Notes: a model not told the origin generated them from the sequence alone. DNA of 29,642 nucleotides from CALJIC01 sp039805565 (GCA_039805565.1 JBDLTZ010000099.1:1-29642), one strand, 5' to 3'. Counted from the stretch's first letter, positions 7,131 through 16,164 are shown. Numbers and translations: made by a program.

Positions 7131-7730
7131 CTACTCCGGCGGGACGTACCCGTGGTCCGCCATGCGTCGTCCCATCGTGTCGTACACCGCTGCCGGCAGG
7201 TCGTGCACACCGGTGGCGTCGATCCAGGTGTTGTAGAACTGGAACAGCGCGCAGACGGTGATCGCGTCGTACAGGGCCTCCTCGCTCCAGCCTGCGCCCT
7301 TGGCGGCGTCGATGTCCGCCTGGCGCACCTGGGTCGAGTCGGCGCAGACCTTGTCCAGCAGCCGGAACAGCGCCCGGTCCTGCTCGGAGCACGGCGCGCC
7401 GGCGTAGTCCTCAAGAATGGCATCCACGAATGCTCGGTCCCCGAGCAGCTCCGCCGCCGCAGCGGCGTGCGAGCCCATTCAGAAGGGGCACTCGTTGCGG
7501 CGCGAGGTGAACGCCGCGATCAGCTCGCGCATGCCGGGGGAGAGCGGTGACGGCCCGCGCAGCGCGGCGTGCGTGAACCGCGAGAGGTGGTCGGTCCAGG
7601 CGGGCTTGAAGGCCAGCAGGTGGCGGATCTGTGGGATCGGCATGCCGGCCTCGCGGGCCTGCCGGATGAGGTCGGCGTACATCCCCGAGCCGGGGTGCTG
7701 CTCGACCTCCCTGAGGTACATCGGCTCCAT
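7131..7730 (-). CDS. Putative selenoprotein: AhpD-like / carboxymuconolactone decarboxylase family peroxidase, in-frame UGA as Sec
   Basis: Read through one TGA (7479-7481), the frame gives 199 residues in the AhpD-like 'peroxidase-related' family of all-helical redox proteins. The helix before the active site reads LSPGMRELIAAFTSRRNEC and continues P-F-(TGA)-M-G-S-H-A. The TGA thus replaces the second Cys of the family motif C-x-x-C-x-x-x-H, with Cys at about 81, Sec at 84 and His at 88. Family members reduce peroxides or relay electrons with this Cys pair. Codons on both sides stay in one frame, with family-like helices after it (ALYDAITVCALFQFYNTWID). The ATG at 7730 has AAGGAG 9 bases upstream. 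A GTG at 7778 is rejected because it overlaps a -10 element. A good terminator follows the TAG stop. The alternative, a pseudogene or sequencing error at exactly this codon, is less likely. Confidence 0.8.
7431..7475 (-). promoter_or_regulatory. Candidate bacterial SECIS region downstream of the UGA
   Basis: Two hairpins follow the TGA within the coding sequence. The proximal one (7475 to 7447) pairs GGCUC with GAGCU (one G-U) and inner GC and GCC/GGC segments around a GCUGC loop starting about 15 bases after UGA. The distal one (7447 to 7431) is a perfect 7-bp stem UGCUCGG/CCGAGCA with loop GGA, about 38 bases after UGA. Bacterial SECIS elements are stem-loops in this interval with a G early in the apical loop. 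Both fit only approximately and they cannot form together completely. Confidence 0.45.
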
Positions 7731-7768
7731 CGGCGGGTGCTCCTTGATGTGGCTCGTGGCGATGGCCG

Positions 7769-7777
7769 ATTGTATCA
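7769..7777 (-). promoter_or_regulatory. Extended -10 promoter upstream of the AhpD-like selenoprotein gene
   Basis: TGATACAAT (7777 to 7769) matches the extended -10 form TGnTAnAAT. No good -35 is seen. The predicted start near 7762 leaves a leader of about 30 bases carrying the AAGGAG site. This promoter lies in the 57-base gap after the small membrane protein gene. Confidence 0.5.
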
Positions 7778-7787
7778 CGGGTGCGCC

Positions 7788-8177
7788 TCAGCGCCGCAGG
7801 AGCTCGCCGCCGTCCTCGGCCCAGCGCGGGGCGAGCCACGGCAGCAGCGCGTGGGTGGTGAGCCACGCCAGCAGCCACGCCGGGGCGTAGAGGCCCACGG
7901 CGCGCCCCAGGTCCACCGGCCAGCCCAGCAGCCGCATGCACCCGAGGAGCAGCAGGAGCTCGAACACGCCGAGCAGGATCGTCAGCCAGCGCGGCTGGTA
8001 GCCGATCAGCATGCCGTAGACGCCCACCTCGAGGTAGAGCCCCAGGCAGAGCATCAGCCCGAACATCTGGAGGTAGCCGGCCTCGGGCGCGGCCGCCGCG
8101 TACAGCAGCGTAAGGGCCAGCGGCCCCACCAGCGAGAGCAGGCGCGTCTGCACCCTGCCGAGAAGCGAGAAGCACAT
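7788..8177 (-). CDS. Small integral membrane protein, unknown function
   Basis: The 129-residue product is almost entirely hydrophobic, with about four membrane spans (for example LVGPLALTLLYAAAA, FGLMLCLGLYLEVGVYGMLIG, LTILLGVFELLLLLGCM and LYAPAWLLAWLTTHALL) and a polar C-terminal tail. I do not recognise the family. Its ATG follows the TAG of the oxidoreductase gene after only 3 bases and has no separate SD, so it is probably translated by coupling with that gene. It may anchor or assist the oxidoreductase, but nothing in the sequence proves this. Confidence 0.65.
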   Translation of the reverse strand: MCFSLLGRVQTRLLSLVGPLALTLLYAAAAPEAGYLQMFGLMLCLGLYLEVGVYGMLIGYQPRWLTILLGVFELLLLLGCMRLLGWPVDLGRAVGLYAPAWLLAWLTTHALLPWLAPRWAEDGGELLRR

Positions 8178-8180
8178 AGG

Positions 8181-9383
8181 CTACACCAGCAGCGGCGCGA
8201 GCCGGCGCGCCGCGTACTTCATGCCGAAGAAGGTGTCGGCCGTGGGCAGCGCCCAGCGCGCCAGCGCGCCCACCGTGGCCAGGACGCTCTCCGGACGGCT
8301 CAGCGGCGGCAGAGTGCAGTCGTCGTGCACACGCAGCAGCACGCCGGCCCGCGGCACCCCGTACTCCTCCACCAGCCGCCGGACAACCTCGTGGCCGCAC
8401 GGGTCGGGCTGGAAGCCGGTGGCGAAGATCAGCCGGTCGGCGTCGAGCGTGCCCCCGTCCGTCAGGCGCAGCGCCAGCGGGCCGCCGATCCCCTCGGAGC
8501 CCGCCTCGATGCGCCGCAGCTCGCCCTGGTGTGTGGCGAAGCGCCCCGCGCGCCCGGCCAGGCGCAGCCGGCGCTCCCACTCCCAGCGCCGGGGGAAGCT
8601 GCCGCCCTGACCGCGCAGCCGCTCCAGGCGCTCCTCGGGGCCCAGGCGCCGGTAGGTTTCGATCCCAACCGAGCTAAACATGCAGCGCGCCGCGTTGAGC
8701 TGCTGGCGGCGCAGCGGCGAGCGGTGCAGCGCCGTCACCGAGGCCCCGGCACCCAGCGCGGCCAGCCAGGCGTGGGCCGCGGCGGTCCCGCCTCCCACCA
8801 CCACCACCCGCTCGCCGGCCTCGAACCTCGGGGACTGGTAGGCGTGCGAGATGCGCGGGTGGAAGCGCCAGGATCCCGCCGCGGCCGGCCAGCGCAGGCC
8901 CGGGTGCCCGAGCGCCAGCACCACATGCCGCGCGCGCCCCACCGCCCGACCCCGCTCGTCCTCCAGCACAAACTCGCAGCGCGGGCGCTCGCGCCGCACC
9001 AGCCGCCCCACCCACACCGGCACACGGGCCTCCTCGAAGCCGCAGCTGCGCGCCACCCCGGCGGCGTGCTCCAGCAGCAGATCGAGCGGCGGGGTGTACA
9101 TATTGAAGAGCGAGGCCAGCGCCGGCAGCGGCGAGCGGCTGCGCCACGAGTCGAGCAGCGCCAGGTCGGGGAAGCCGGCTGGGCCCAGGTGCCCGTCCCC
9201 CTCGGAGCGCATGCGCTCCTGGCCCACTGCGCGGGCGTAGCGCTCCAGGCGCTCGAGGGGGTGCGCGCCATCCCCGTAGACCGCCACCGTGTCTTCACGC
9301 GCGCCCGCGCGCCGCAGCACTGCCAGAGTAGCCAGGGCCGCCGCGCCGTCGCCGACGATCGCGATGTGTGTGTCGTGAAGCAT
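8181..9383 (-). CDS. FAD/NAD(P)-binding oxidoreductase (flavin monooxygenase-like)
   Basis: The 400-residue protein has two dinucleotide-binding folds. The first, at the N-terminus, is HIAIVGDGAAALATLAVL (G-x-G-x-x-A, FAD). The second, mid-protein, is VVVVGGGTAAAHAWLAAL (NAD(P)H). LIFATGFQPDP near the C-terminus is the 'ATG' motif of class-B-like flavoprotein monooxygenases and related oxidoreductases. No CxxC redox motif is present, so it is not a thioredoxin-reductase type enzyme. The substrate is unknown. The ATG at 9383 is preferred over a GTG at 9431 because the latter overlaps the -10 element at 9422-9430. The nearest GGAG is 14 bases upstream, rather far. It starts a tight pair with the small membrane protein and lies upstream of the AhpD-like gene. 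Confidence 0.75.
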   Translation of the reverse strand: MLHDTHIAIVGDGAAALATLAVLRRAGAREDTVAVYGDGAHPLERLERYARAVGQERMRSEGDGHLGPAGFPDLALLDSWRSRSPLPALASLFNMYTPPLDLLLEHAAGVARSCGFEEARVPVWVGRLVRRERPRCEFVLEDERGRAVGRARHVVLALGHPGLRWPAAAGSWRFHPRISHAYQSPRFEAGERVVVVGGGTAAAHAWLAALGAGASVTALHRSPLRRQQLNAARCMFSSVGIETYRRLGPEERLERLRGQGGSFPRRWEWERRLRLAGRAGRFATHQGELRRIEAGSEGIGGPLALRLTDGGTLDADRLIFATGFQPDPCGHEVVRRLVEEYGVPRAGVLLRVHDDCTLPPLSRPESVLATVGALARWALPTADTFFGMKYAARRLAPLLV

Positions 9384-9421
9384 GGATCTTGCGTGCGCTC
9401 CAGCGTTGTCCTCTGCATTCG

Positions 9422-9430
9422 ATTGTAGCA
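9422..9430 (-). promoter_or_regulatory. Extended -10 promoter of the FAD oxidoreductase gene
   Basis: TGCTACAAT (9430 to 9422) is an extended -10 without a clear -35. It stands back to back with the plus-strand -10 at 9494-9499 in the 125-base divergent gap and predicts a leader of about 32 bases. Confidence 0.5.
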
Positions 9431-9493
9431 CGGCTGTGGTGCGCTACGGCGCCACGCAGCGTGAAAGTTCATTCATCCGTGGCACAGCTGGAG

Positions 9494-9499
9494 TATACT
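9494..9499 (+). promoter_or_regulatory. -10 element of the membrane protein gene, nearly leaderless
   Basis: TATACT ends only 9 bases before the ATG at 9509, so transcription would begin about 2-3 bases from the start codon. No convincing -35 is visible. The only GGAG lies upstream of the predicted transcript start and would not be in the mRNA. Confidence 0.45.
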
Positions 9500-9508
9500 G
9501 AGCGCACT

Positions 9509-10645
9509 ATGCAAACCACAGCAAGCAGGCGCTACCTCCTCGCGGGCGCGCTCGCGGGCATCAGCAGCGTGGCCGGGCTGGCGCTCGCCAGCGTCGTGGT
9601 CCTGCTCCTCGGGCTGCTCTGGCAGTACGCCTTCAACCGCAACCTGCCGATCATCGGCAACACTGCGCTCGGCGCGGCCGTCGAGGACGTGGGCCGCATC
9701 CCGTCGTTCCTGTGGAGCTGGCGCTGGCCGCTGCTGGGGATGGGGATCGCCGGTGTGCCGCTCGCCTACGCCGAGCGCCTCGCCCGCCGCTCGCCGTACC
9801 CCTGGCGTGACCGCATCGTCGGCGCGGGGCTGCTCGGCGTGGTGGGCGCCGCCCTGACCACGGGGCTGCTCGCCACGGCCGACCAGCCGCTCTACGACAT
9901 CCGCAACCAGACGAGCGGGCTGCCAACCCTCGCCGAGCGCCAGCCTGCGGCGTGGAACCTCCTGCTCGTGGCGGTGCTGCTGGCGCTCGCCATCAGCGGC
10001 GCCGTCTGGCTCCTCTGGTCCTGGTGGTACGCCCGCTGGCGGCGCTGGCTGCATCTGGCGGACCCCGCGCCCGCCCAGGAGCAGGCGCTGCGCACGGCGG
10101 ACGCCTCGATCGCCGAGCGGCGGTCCGTGGCCCGGATACGGGCGCTCGCCCTCATCGCCGCGGTCGCCAGTCTGGCCCTGGCGGCGGCCGGCGTCGCCGG
10201 GTTCGAAGCGGCGCGGGCCAAGATCCGCAGCGGCGACATCAGCGCGGACCCGTTGAGCCCCAACGTCGCCGTCCGCCTGAGCCTACACGCCCCCGAGCGA
10301 CAGCTCATGGTGGAGAACACCTACGGCGGCGGCTCGGCGAGCGCCGTCGTACTCTCGGCGTCCGAGCAGACGCCCGTGTCGCCGCCGGTGGAGCTGACGT
10401 TCACCTCGGGCCAGCTCGGAGGGGAGCGGGCGGCGCTGGACGTGGCCGGCCTTCCCCCAGGCGCCTACCTGCTCAACATCCAGCTGCGCTCGGGCGAGGG
10501 CGTGCGCGTCGGCTACGCGCTGCTGCAGAGCTACGCGCCGCTCGTGCCCGCGGCCTCAGCCGTCGCCGGCCTTGGCGTCGGCGGGGTGCTCGGGGTGGGC
10601 GCGCTGCTCATGGGCATGGCCGCCGAGGGCCGGCTCCGCGAGTAG
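9509..10645 (+). CDS. Polytopic membrane protein with a C-terminal extracytoplasmic domain, unknown function
   Basis: The 378-residue product has hydrophobic spans at its N-terminus (LAGALAGISSVAGLALASVVVLLLG), around residues 65-80 and 90-115, at ~150-170 (LLLVAVLLALAISGAVWLLW), at ~215-240 (LALIAAVASLALAAAGVAG) and at the C-terminus (VAGLGVGGVLGVGALLMG). Between the last two lies a soluble region of about 110 residues that looks beta-rich (VAVRLSLHAPERQLMVEN ... GAYLLNIQLRSGEG), plausibly outside the membrane. I do not recognise the family. The ATG was chosen because the hydrophobic N-terminus starts there and because the -10 element immediately precedes it. It is divergent from the oxidoreductase gene and lies 64 bases upstream of the MgtC-like gene, with which it may be cotranscribed. 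Confidence 0.65.
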   Translation: MQTTASRRYLLAGALAGISSVAGLALASVVVLLLGLLWQYAFNRNLPIIGNTALGAAVEDVGRIPSFLWSWRWPLLGMGIAGVPLAYAERLARRSPYPWRDRIVGAGLLGVVGAALTTGLLATADQPLYDIRNQTSGLPTLAERQPAAWNLLLVAVLLALAISGAVWLLWSWWYARWRRWLHLADPAPAQEQALRTADASIAERRSVARIRALALIAAVASLALAAAGVAGFEAARAKIRSGDISADPLSPNVAVRLSLHAPERQLMVENTYGGGSASAVVLSASEQTPVSPPVELTFTSGQLGGERAALDVAGLPPGAYLLNIQLRSGEGVRVGYALLQSYAPLVPAASAVAGLGVGGVLGVGALLMGMAAEGRLRE

Positions 10646-10709
10646 CAGGGCCCGTGGCACGCCCTCTGCCGATCAGCCCGGCGAACCATCGCAGAGCAAG
10701 GAGGCCGCC

Positions 10710-11195
10710 GTGGACGAGTCGGTGACGCTTGACATCCGCACCATCCTGACCCGCATGCTGCTCGCCGTCGTGATCGGTGGTCTGATCGGCTACGAGCGCC
10801 ACCTGCGCCACAAGGCGATCGGCATCGCCGGCATGATGCTCGTGGCGCTCGGCAGCTCGAGCTACATGCTGCTGGCCGCGCACCTCGCCCAGACCGATCC
10901 GGCAGCGATCAGCCGGACCCTCCAGGGGCTCCTCCAGGGCATCGGCTTCCTCGGCGGAGCGGTGATCTTCAAGAGCGGCACCGACGTCCGCGGCATCAAG
11001 ACGGCGGCGGCGGTCTGGATCACCGGCTCGATCGGCATGGCGATCGGCACCTGGTTCTGGTGGCTCGGGGCGATCGTCGGCCTGGCCACGGTCGCTATCC
11101 TCTTTGTGGCCGACCGCATCCCCCAGGCGGCGTCGCAGGCCGCCGCGCAGCTCTCTGAGGCCGCCGAGGGCCGCACAGGGCGGGGGGAATCCTAG
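10710..11195 (+). CDS. MgtC/SapB family membrane protein
   Basis: The 161-residue product matches the hydrophobic N-terminal domain of the MgtC/SapB family. The signature runs LLAVVIGGLIGYERH at the first span, then GIAGMMLVALGSSSYMLL, GIGFLGGAVIFKSG and GIKTAAAVWITGSIGMAIG, as in family members. About four membrane spans are present. The soluble C-terminal domain of MgtC is missing; the tail is short and Ala/Gln-rich. MgtC proteins are linked to survival at low magnesium and modulation of membrane ATPase, but short members such as this are mostly uncharacterised. The GTG start is chosen because AAGGAGG lies 5 bases upstream and no suitable ATG is near. Confidence 0.85.
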   Translation: MDESVTLDIRTILTRMLLAVVIGGLIGYERHLRHKAIGIAGMMLVALGSSSYMLLAAHLAQTDPAAISRTLQGLLQGIGFLGGAVIFKSGTDVRGIKTAAAVWITGSIGMAIGTWFWWLGAIVGLATVAILFVADRIPQAASQAAAQLSEAAEGRTGRGES

Positions 11196-11221
11196 CGTCA
11201 CACACCACTCGTCTGTGACGC
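11195..11221 (+). terminator. Hairpin after the MgtC-like gene
   Basis: GCGTCACA (11195-11202) pairs with TGTGACGC (11214-11221) around an 11-base loop, starting at the last base of the stop codon. No T-tract follows, so it is only a possible terminator. Confidence 0.4.
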
Positions 11222-11284
11222 GCGGCGCCCGCTGATCACACCCGGCGAGCGCCTGGACAACGTCCCCGCGCTGCCTCAACCGCT

Positions 11285-11313
11285 TTGCGGTACACCCCCC
11301 GTTCTGCTATACT
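11285..11313 (+). promoter_or_regulatory. Promoter of lepA
   Basis: A -35 TTGCGG (11285-11290), 17-base spacer and -10 TATACT (11308-11313) with an upstream TG (extended -10, TGCTATACT). The predicted start near 11320 leaves a leader of about 50 bases before lepA. Confidence 0.65.
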
Positions 11314-11370
11314 TCCTCGAGTGTGTGCATAGCTACCCCGCACAGCCGGTCTAGATAGACAGAGAGCAGC

Positions 11371-13179
<1,809 letters not shown>

Positions 13180-13180
13180 C

Positions 13181-13257
13181 TGCAACGTGCAAGGTGCAAC
13201 AGGCAAAGAGACACGCGTGATAGTTCACCCGGCAGCTGTTGCCCTTTGCACGTTTTC
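13181..13257 (+). repeat. Heptad-repeat inverted element and likely terminator after lepA
   Basis: Left arm: TGCAACG, TGCAAGG, TGCAACA, GGCAAAG in 7-base register from 13182. The right arm (13236-13257) reads CTGTTGC, CCTTTGC, ACGTTTT, the reverse complement of the left. 13184-13202 pairs with 13236-13254 (16 of 19 positions), followed by a short T-run. It lies directly after the lepA stop and likely ends its transcript. Confidence 0.7.
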
Positions 13258-13283
13258 CTTCGCACGTGTATCAAGGAGTTCCC

Positions 13284-14360
13284 GTGAACCTTAGGCTACT
13301 GCTGATTGGCCTGTTTGCCGCCCTGATGCTCTCCGCCTGCAGCGCCCCCGCCGCACTCAACCCTGCGGGGCAGGTCGTGGCGCGCGTCGGCGACGTGACG
13401 CTCACGCGCCAGTCGCTCGACGACCAGATCACCCGCATCGAGAAGGGCTTCGAGGGCCAGGCCGGCCAGGGCATGCCCTCCCCCTCGCGCCTCGATATCG
13501 AGCAGGAGATCGTCAATCGCTTCGTGGACCAGAACCTCACACTCGCGGTGGCTAAGCAGCGCGGCATCAGCGTCAGCGACGCCGAGGTGGACACGCAGAT
13601 CGAGGAGTTCAACACGCAGATTCCCCAGGCCACCGGCGGCACTCTCGAGCAGGCGGTCCAGGAGCAGCTCGGCCTCCCCGGCGTCGAGTCCACCGAGTTC
13701 CGCCAGTTCGTGTCGTACTTCGTGGCCCAGCGCAAGCTCTCCGAGAGCCTGGTCTCCGACGCCGAGGTGCGCCAGCGCATCACCGACGAGGTGATGGCCG
13801 ACACGCAGCGCACCGTCCCGGTGGCCACGGTGGCCCACATCCTGGTCCAGACCGAGGAGGAGGCCAACCAGGTCATCGAGCGCCTCAACGCCGGCGAGGA
13901 GTTCGCCGCCCTCGCGCAGGAGCTCTCGCAGGACCCCGGCTCGGCCCAGAACGGCGGCGTCTACGAGAACATCCCCCAGGGCCAGTTCGTGCCCGAGTTT
14001 GAGAAGGCGATGTTCGAGGACCTCGAGCCCGGCGAGACGACCGAGACGCCGGTGCAGACGCAGTTCGGCTACCATATCATCCGGCTGATCTCGCGCAGCG
14101 AGCAGCCCGCCGTAGCCGCCGATCAGGCTCAGGACATGATCGACCAGCGCGTCGAGCAGGAGGTCGGCTCGCAGCGCCAGGAGGCTCTCCTGCAGCTGCT
14201 CGAGGAGGAGCGCGCCAAAGCCGAGCAGGAGCAGCGCCTCGCGGTGCCGACCTACCCGACCCCTACGCCGCTTCCTGAGCAGCCCGCCCCAGGTGGCGAG
14301 GCCGCCCCCGCCGACGCTCCCGCTCCGTCCGAGGCGCCTACCGTGGCCCCGGCGCCATAA
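13284..14360 (+). CDS. Peptidyl-prolyl isomerase foldase lipoprotein (PrsA/SurA type)
   Basis: The 358-residue lipoprotein helps fold exported proteins outside the membrane. The signal peptide LLLIGLFAALMLSAC ends with a lipobox (LSAC, lipidated Cys near residue 19). A SurA-N-like helical chaperone region follows (about residues 30-170: DQITRIEKGFEG ... DIEQEIVNRFVDQNLTLAVA). The parvulin PPIC domain covers about 185-285, with VAHILVQTEEEANQVIERL, GEEFAALAQELSQDPGS and FGYHIIRLISRSE. The tail is Pro/Ala-rich and may be a spacer. The GTG start is preferred because AAGGAG lies 6 bases upstream and the signal peptide follows at once. Gene order lepA-foldase-mazG may be an operon, but hairpins separate the genes. 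Confidence 0.9.
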   Translation: MNLRLLLIGLFAALMLSACSAPAALNPAGQVVARVGDVTLTRQSLDDQITRIEKGFEGQAGQGMPSPSRLDIEQEIVNRFVDQNLTLAVAKQRGISVSDAEVDTQIEEFNTQIPQATGGTLEQAVQEQLGLPGVESTEFRQFVSYFVAQRKLSESLVSDAEVRQRITDEVMADTQRTVPVATVAHILVQTEEEANQVIERLNAGEEFAALAQELSQDPGSAQNGGVYENIPQGQFVPEFEKAMFEDLEPGETTETPVQTQFGYHIIRLISRSEQPAVAADQAQDMIDQRVEQEVGSQRQEALLQLLEEERAKAEQEQRLAVPTYPTPTPLPEQPAPGGEAAPADAPAPSEAPTVAPAP

Positions 14361-14381
14361 GTCAGATACCCGCAGGCAGGG

Positions 14382-14424
14382 GACAAGGTGACCGGGTAGC
14401 ACTGAGCAGCCCGGTCATCTTGTC
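14382..14424 (+). repeat. Inverted repeat hairpin between the foldase gene and mazG
   Basis: A 15-bp stem (14382-14396 with 14410-14424), continuous if one G-U pair is allowed, encloses a 13-base loop. No T-tract follows. It has the two-arm architecture of the heptad elements nearby, but a 7-base period is not clear here. Confidence 0.7.
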
Positions 14425-14448
14425 ACGTTATCAGGAGCAGATAGCGCG

Positions 14449-16080
14449 ATGGCCTCGATAACCGTTCTCGGCCTCGGCCCCGGCGACGCGGGCCTCATCA
14501 CCCGCGCGGCGTGGGACGCGATCCAGTCCGCCGGCACGCTCTACCTCCGCACCGCGATCCACCCCACCGTCGCCGCGCTGCCCGCGGAACTCGAGCTGCG
14601 CCCCTTCGACGCGATCTACGAGTCAGCCGCGGCGTTCGGCGAGGTCTACACGCACATCGCCGAGGAGCTCGTGGCGCGCGCGGAGTCTGGCGAGGCCGTG
14701 ACCTTCGCCGTCCCCGGCCACCCGCTCGTGGCCGAGGCCACCACCCGCCACCTCCTGGCACTTGCCAGAGCGCGCGGCGTCCCGGCACGCATCGTCGCCG
14801 GGCTCAGCTTCGTCGAGCCCACCTGCGAGCTCCTCGGGCTCGACCCGCTCGCCCACGGCCTCCAGCTGATCGACGCGCTGGACCTCATACCTAGCGCTGA
14901 GGAACGAGGACTGAGTGCTGAGCCCCGCGCCGAGGGCCATGACAACTCAGCACTCAGCACTCAGCACTCAGCACTCAGCACTCAGCACGTAGCCCCCTCC
15001 TGGGCCTCCCTCCACGGCCACGAGTACGAGCCAGCGCTGGTGCCCTTCCCGCTCACGGCCACTCGCCCCGCCCTGGTCTGCCAGGTCTACAGCCGCCCGG
15101 TGGCCTCGCACGTCAAACTCTCGCTCATGGAGCGCTACCCCGCCGATCACCCCGTGACCCTGGTGCGCGCCGCGGGCGTGGCGGGAGAGGAGCGCGCCTG
15201 GAGCGTGCCGCTCCACGAGCTCGACCACCAGGAGGGCATCGACCACCTCACAAGCCTGTATGTCCCGGCGCTCGACCCGCTGGCCGACCTGCGCGGCCCT
15301 GAGGGCGTCGGCTACGTCGTGGCGCGGCTCCTCGGCCCTGGCGGCTGCCACTGGGACCGCGAGCAGTCGCCGCAGTCCCTGCGCGCCTCGATGCTCGAGG
15401 AGGCCCACGAGGTCCTCGAGGCGCTCGACGCCGATGACGAGGAGCTGCTGGCCGAGGAGCTCGGCGACCTCCTGCTCAACATCCTGATGCAGGCCGAGAT
15501 GGGCCGCCAGGCCGGGAGCTTCTCGATCGGCGACGTCTACGAGCAGGTGGCCGCCAAGCTCATCCGCCGCCACCCGCACGTCTTCGGCGCGGTGAGCGTG
15601 GACGGGTCGGCGCAGGTGCTCCAGAACTGGGAGCAGATCAAGCGCGGTGAGCGCGCCGCAAAGGGCCAGGAGCAGCGCGGCACGCTCGACGGCATCCCGC
15701 CGGCGCTTCCCGCCCTCGCCACTGCCCAGAAGATCACGGGGCGCGCCGCCAAGGCCGGCTTCGACTCACCCGACCCGGCCGACACCTGGGCCCTGCTGCA
15801 CGAGGAGCTCGACGAGCTGCGCGCGGCCGCCGCCTCCGAGGACACCAGCCAGACTGAGGCCGAGCTCGGCGACCTGCTGCTCGCCGCGGCCAGGCTCTCG
15901 TGGAAGCTGGAGGTGGACGCCGAGAGCGCCCTGCGCGCCGCCACGGGCCGCTTCAAGCGCCGCTTCACGCGTATGGAGCAGCGTCTCGCAGCCGAGGGGC
16001 GGGACCTGAAGTCTCTCTCCACCGCGGAGAAGCTGACGATCTGGGACGAGACCAAGGAGACGCTGAACGATAAACACTGA
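14449..16080 (+). CDS. mazG: Tetrapyrrole-methylase-domain / MazG nucleoside triphosphate pyrophosphohydrolase fusion (YabN type)
   Basis: The 543-residue protein fuses an N-terminal tetrapyrrole (corrin/porphyrin) methylase-like domain (ITVLGLGPGDAGLITRAAW, residues about 4-22; VTFAVPGHPLVAEATT near 85-100) to MazG domains, as in Bacillus YabN. MazG hydrolyses (d)NTPs to monophosphates and PPi, cleaning nucleotide pools. The first MazG domain has CHWDREQSPQSLRASMLEEA (about 303-320) and EELGDLLLNIL; a second, C-terminal unit has LLHEELDELRAA and AELGDLLLAAAR with E-x-x-E and E-x-x-D metal ligands. Residues about 149-180 are a foreign-looking insert encoded by a heptad repeat with two copies of SALSTQH. 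A change in repeat number not divisible by three would frameshift before the MazG domains. The ATG has AGGAG 11 bases upstream. The TGA stop is inside another heptad array. Confidence 0.93.
   Translation: MASITVLGLGPGDAGLITRAAWDAIQSAGTLYLRTAIHPTVAALPAELELRPFDAIYESAAAFGEVYTHIAEELVARAESGEAVTFAVPGHPLVAEATTRHLLALARARGVPARIVAGLSFVEPTCELLGLDPLAHGLQLIDALDLIPSAEERGLSAEPRAEGHDNSALSTQHSALSTQHVAPSWASLHGHEYEPALVPFPLTATRPALVCQVYSRPVASHVKLSLMERYPADHPVTLVRAAGVAGEERAWSVPLHELDHQEGIDHLTSLYVPALDPLADLRGPEGVGYVVARLLGPGGCHWDREQSPQSLRASMLEEAHEVLEALDADDEELLAEELGDLLLNILMQAEMGRQAGSFSIGDVYEQVAAKLIRRHPHVFGAVSVDGSAQVLQNWEQIKRGERAAKGQEQRGTLDGIPPALPALATAQKITGRAAKAGFDSPDPADTWALLHEELDELRAAAASEDTSQTEAELGDLLLAAARLSWKLEVDAESALRAATGRFKRRFTRMEQRLAAEGRDLKSLSTAEKLTIWDETKETLNDKH
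14894..14986 (+). repeat. Heptad-repeat inverted element inside mazG, with six perfect ACTCAGC units
   Basis: The left arm reads GCGCTGA, GGAACGA, GGACTGA, GTGCTGA (14894-14921). The right arm is six exact copies of ACTCAGC (14945-14986), the reverse complement type. CTGAGTGCTGAG of the left arm can pair with the right arm. The element is translated in frame into an insert between conserved segments of the methylase-like domain. Confidence 0.95.
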
Positions 16081-16158
16081 ACGCTGAAGAGGGCGGGCCG
16101 GTCCTCGTCAGCACAGCGCTGTCCTATCCCGGCTTCAGCGTTCAGCGTTCATCTTTCT
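16061..16158 (+). repeat. Heptad-repeat inverted element at the mazG 3' end
   Basis: Left arm CGCTGAA, CGATAAA, CACTGAA, CGCTGAA (16061-16088). Right arm GGCTTCA, GCGTTCA, GCGTTCA, TCTTTCT (16131-16158). 16077-16089 pairs perfectly over 13 bp with 16133-16145. The mazG TGA stop (16078-16080) is within the left arm and its last residues are repeat-encoded. Confidence 0.92.
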
Positions 16159-16164
16159 GAGAAG

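Noticed and set aside
7479..7778. Two separate small genes, or a pseudogene, split at the TGA
   Set aside because: Both halves are in one frame, have family-like sequence throughout and join at the exact redox position; the second half has no own SD before its first Met.
7776..7778. GTG as the start of the AhpD-like gene
   Set aside because: It overlaps the extended -10 element, and an ATG 48 bases downstream has a well-spaced AAGGAG.
7569..9428. Long plus-strand open frame opposite the oxidoreductase, membrane protein and AhpD-like genes
   Set aside because: A shadow of GC-rich codon usage; its product is low-complexity (Arg/Gln/His/Pro-rich) with no family motif.
9429..9431. GTG as the start of the FAD oxidoreductase
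   Set aside because: It overlaps TGCTACAAT and would not be in the mRNA; the next ATG begins the Rossmann fold directly.
14945..14986. CRISPR-like array
   Set aside because: Units are 7 bp and directly adjacent with no spacers.
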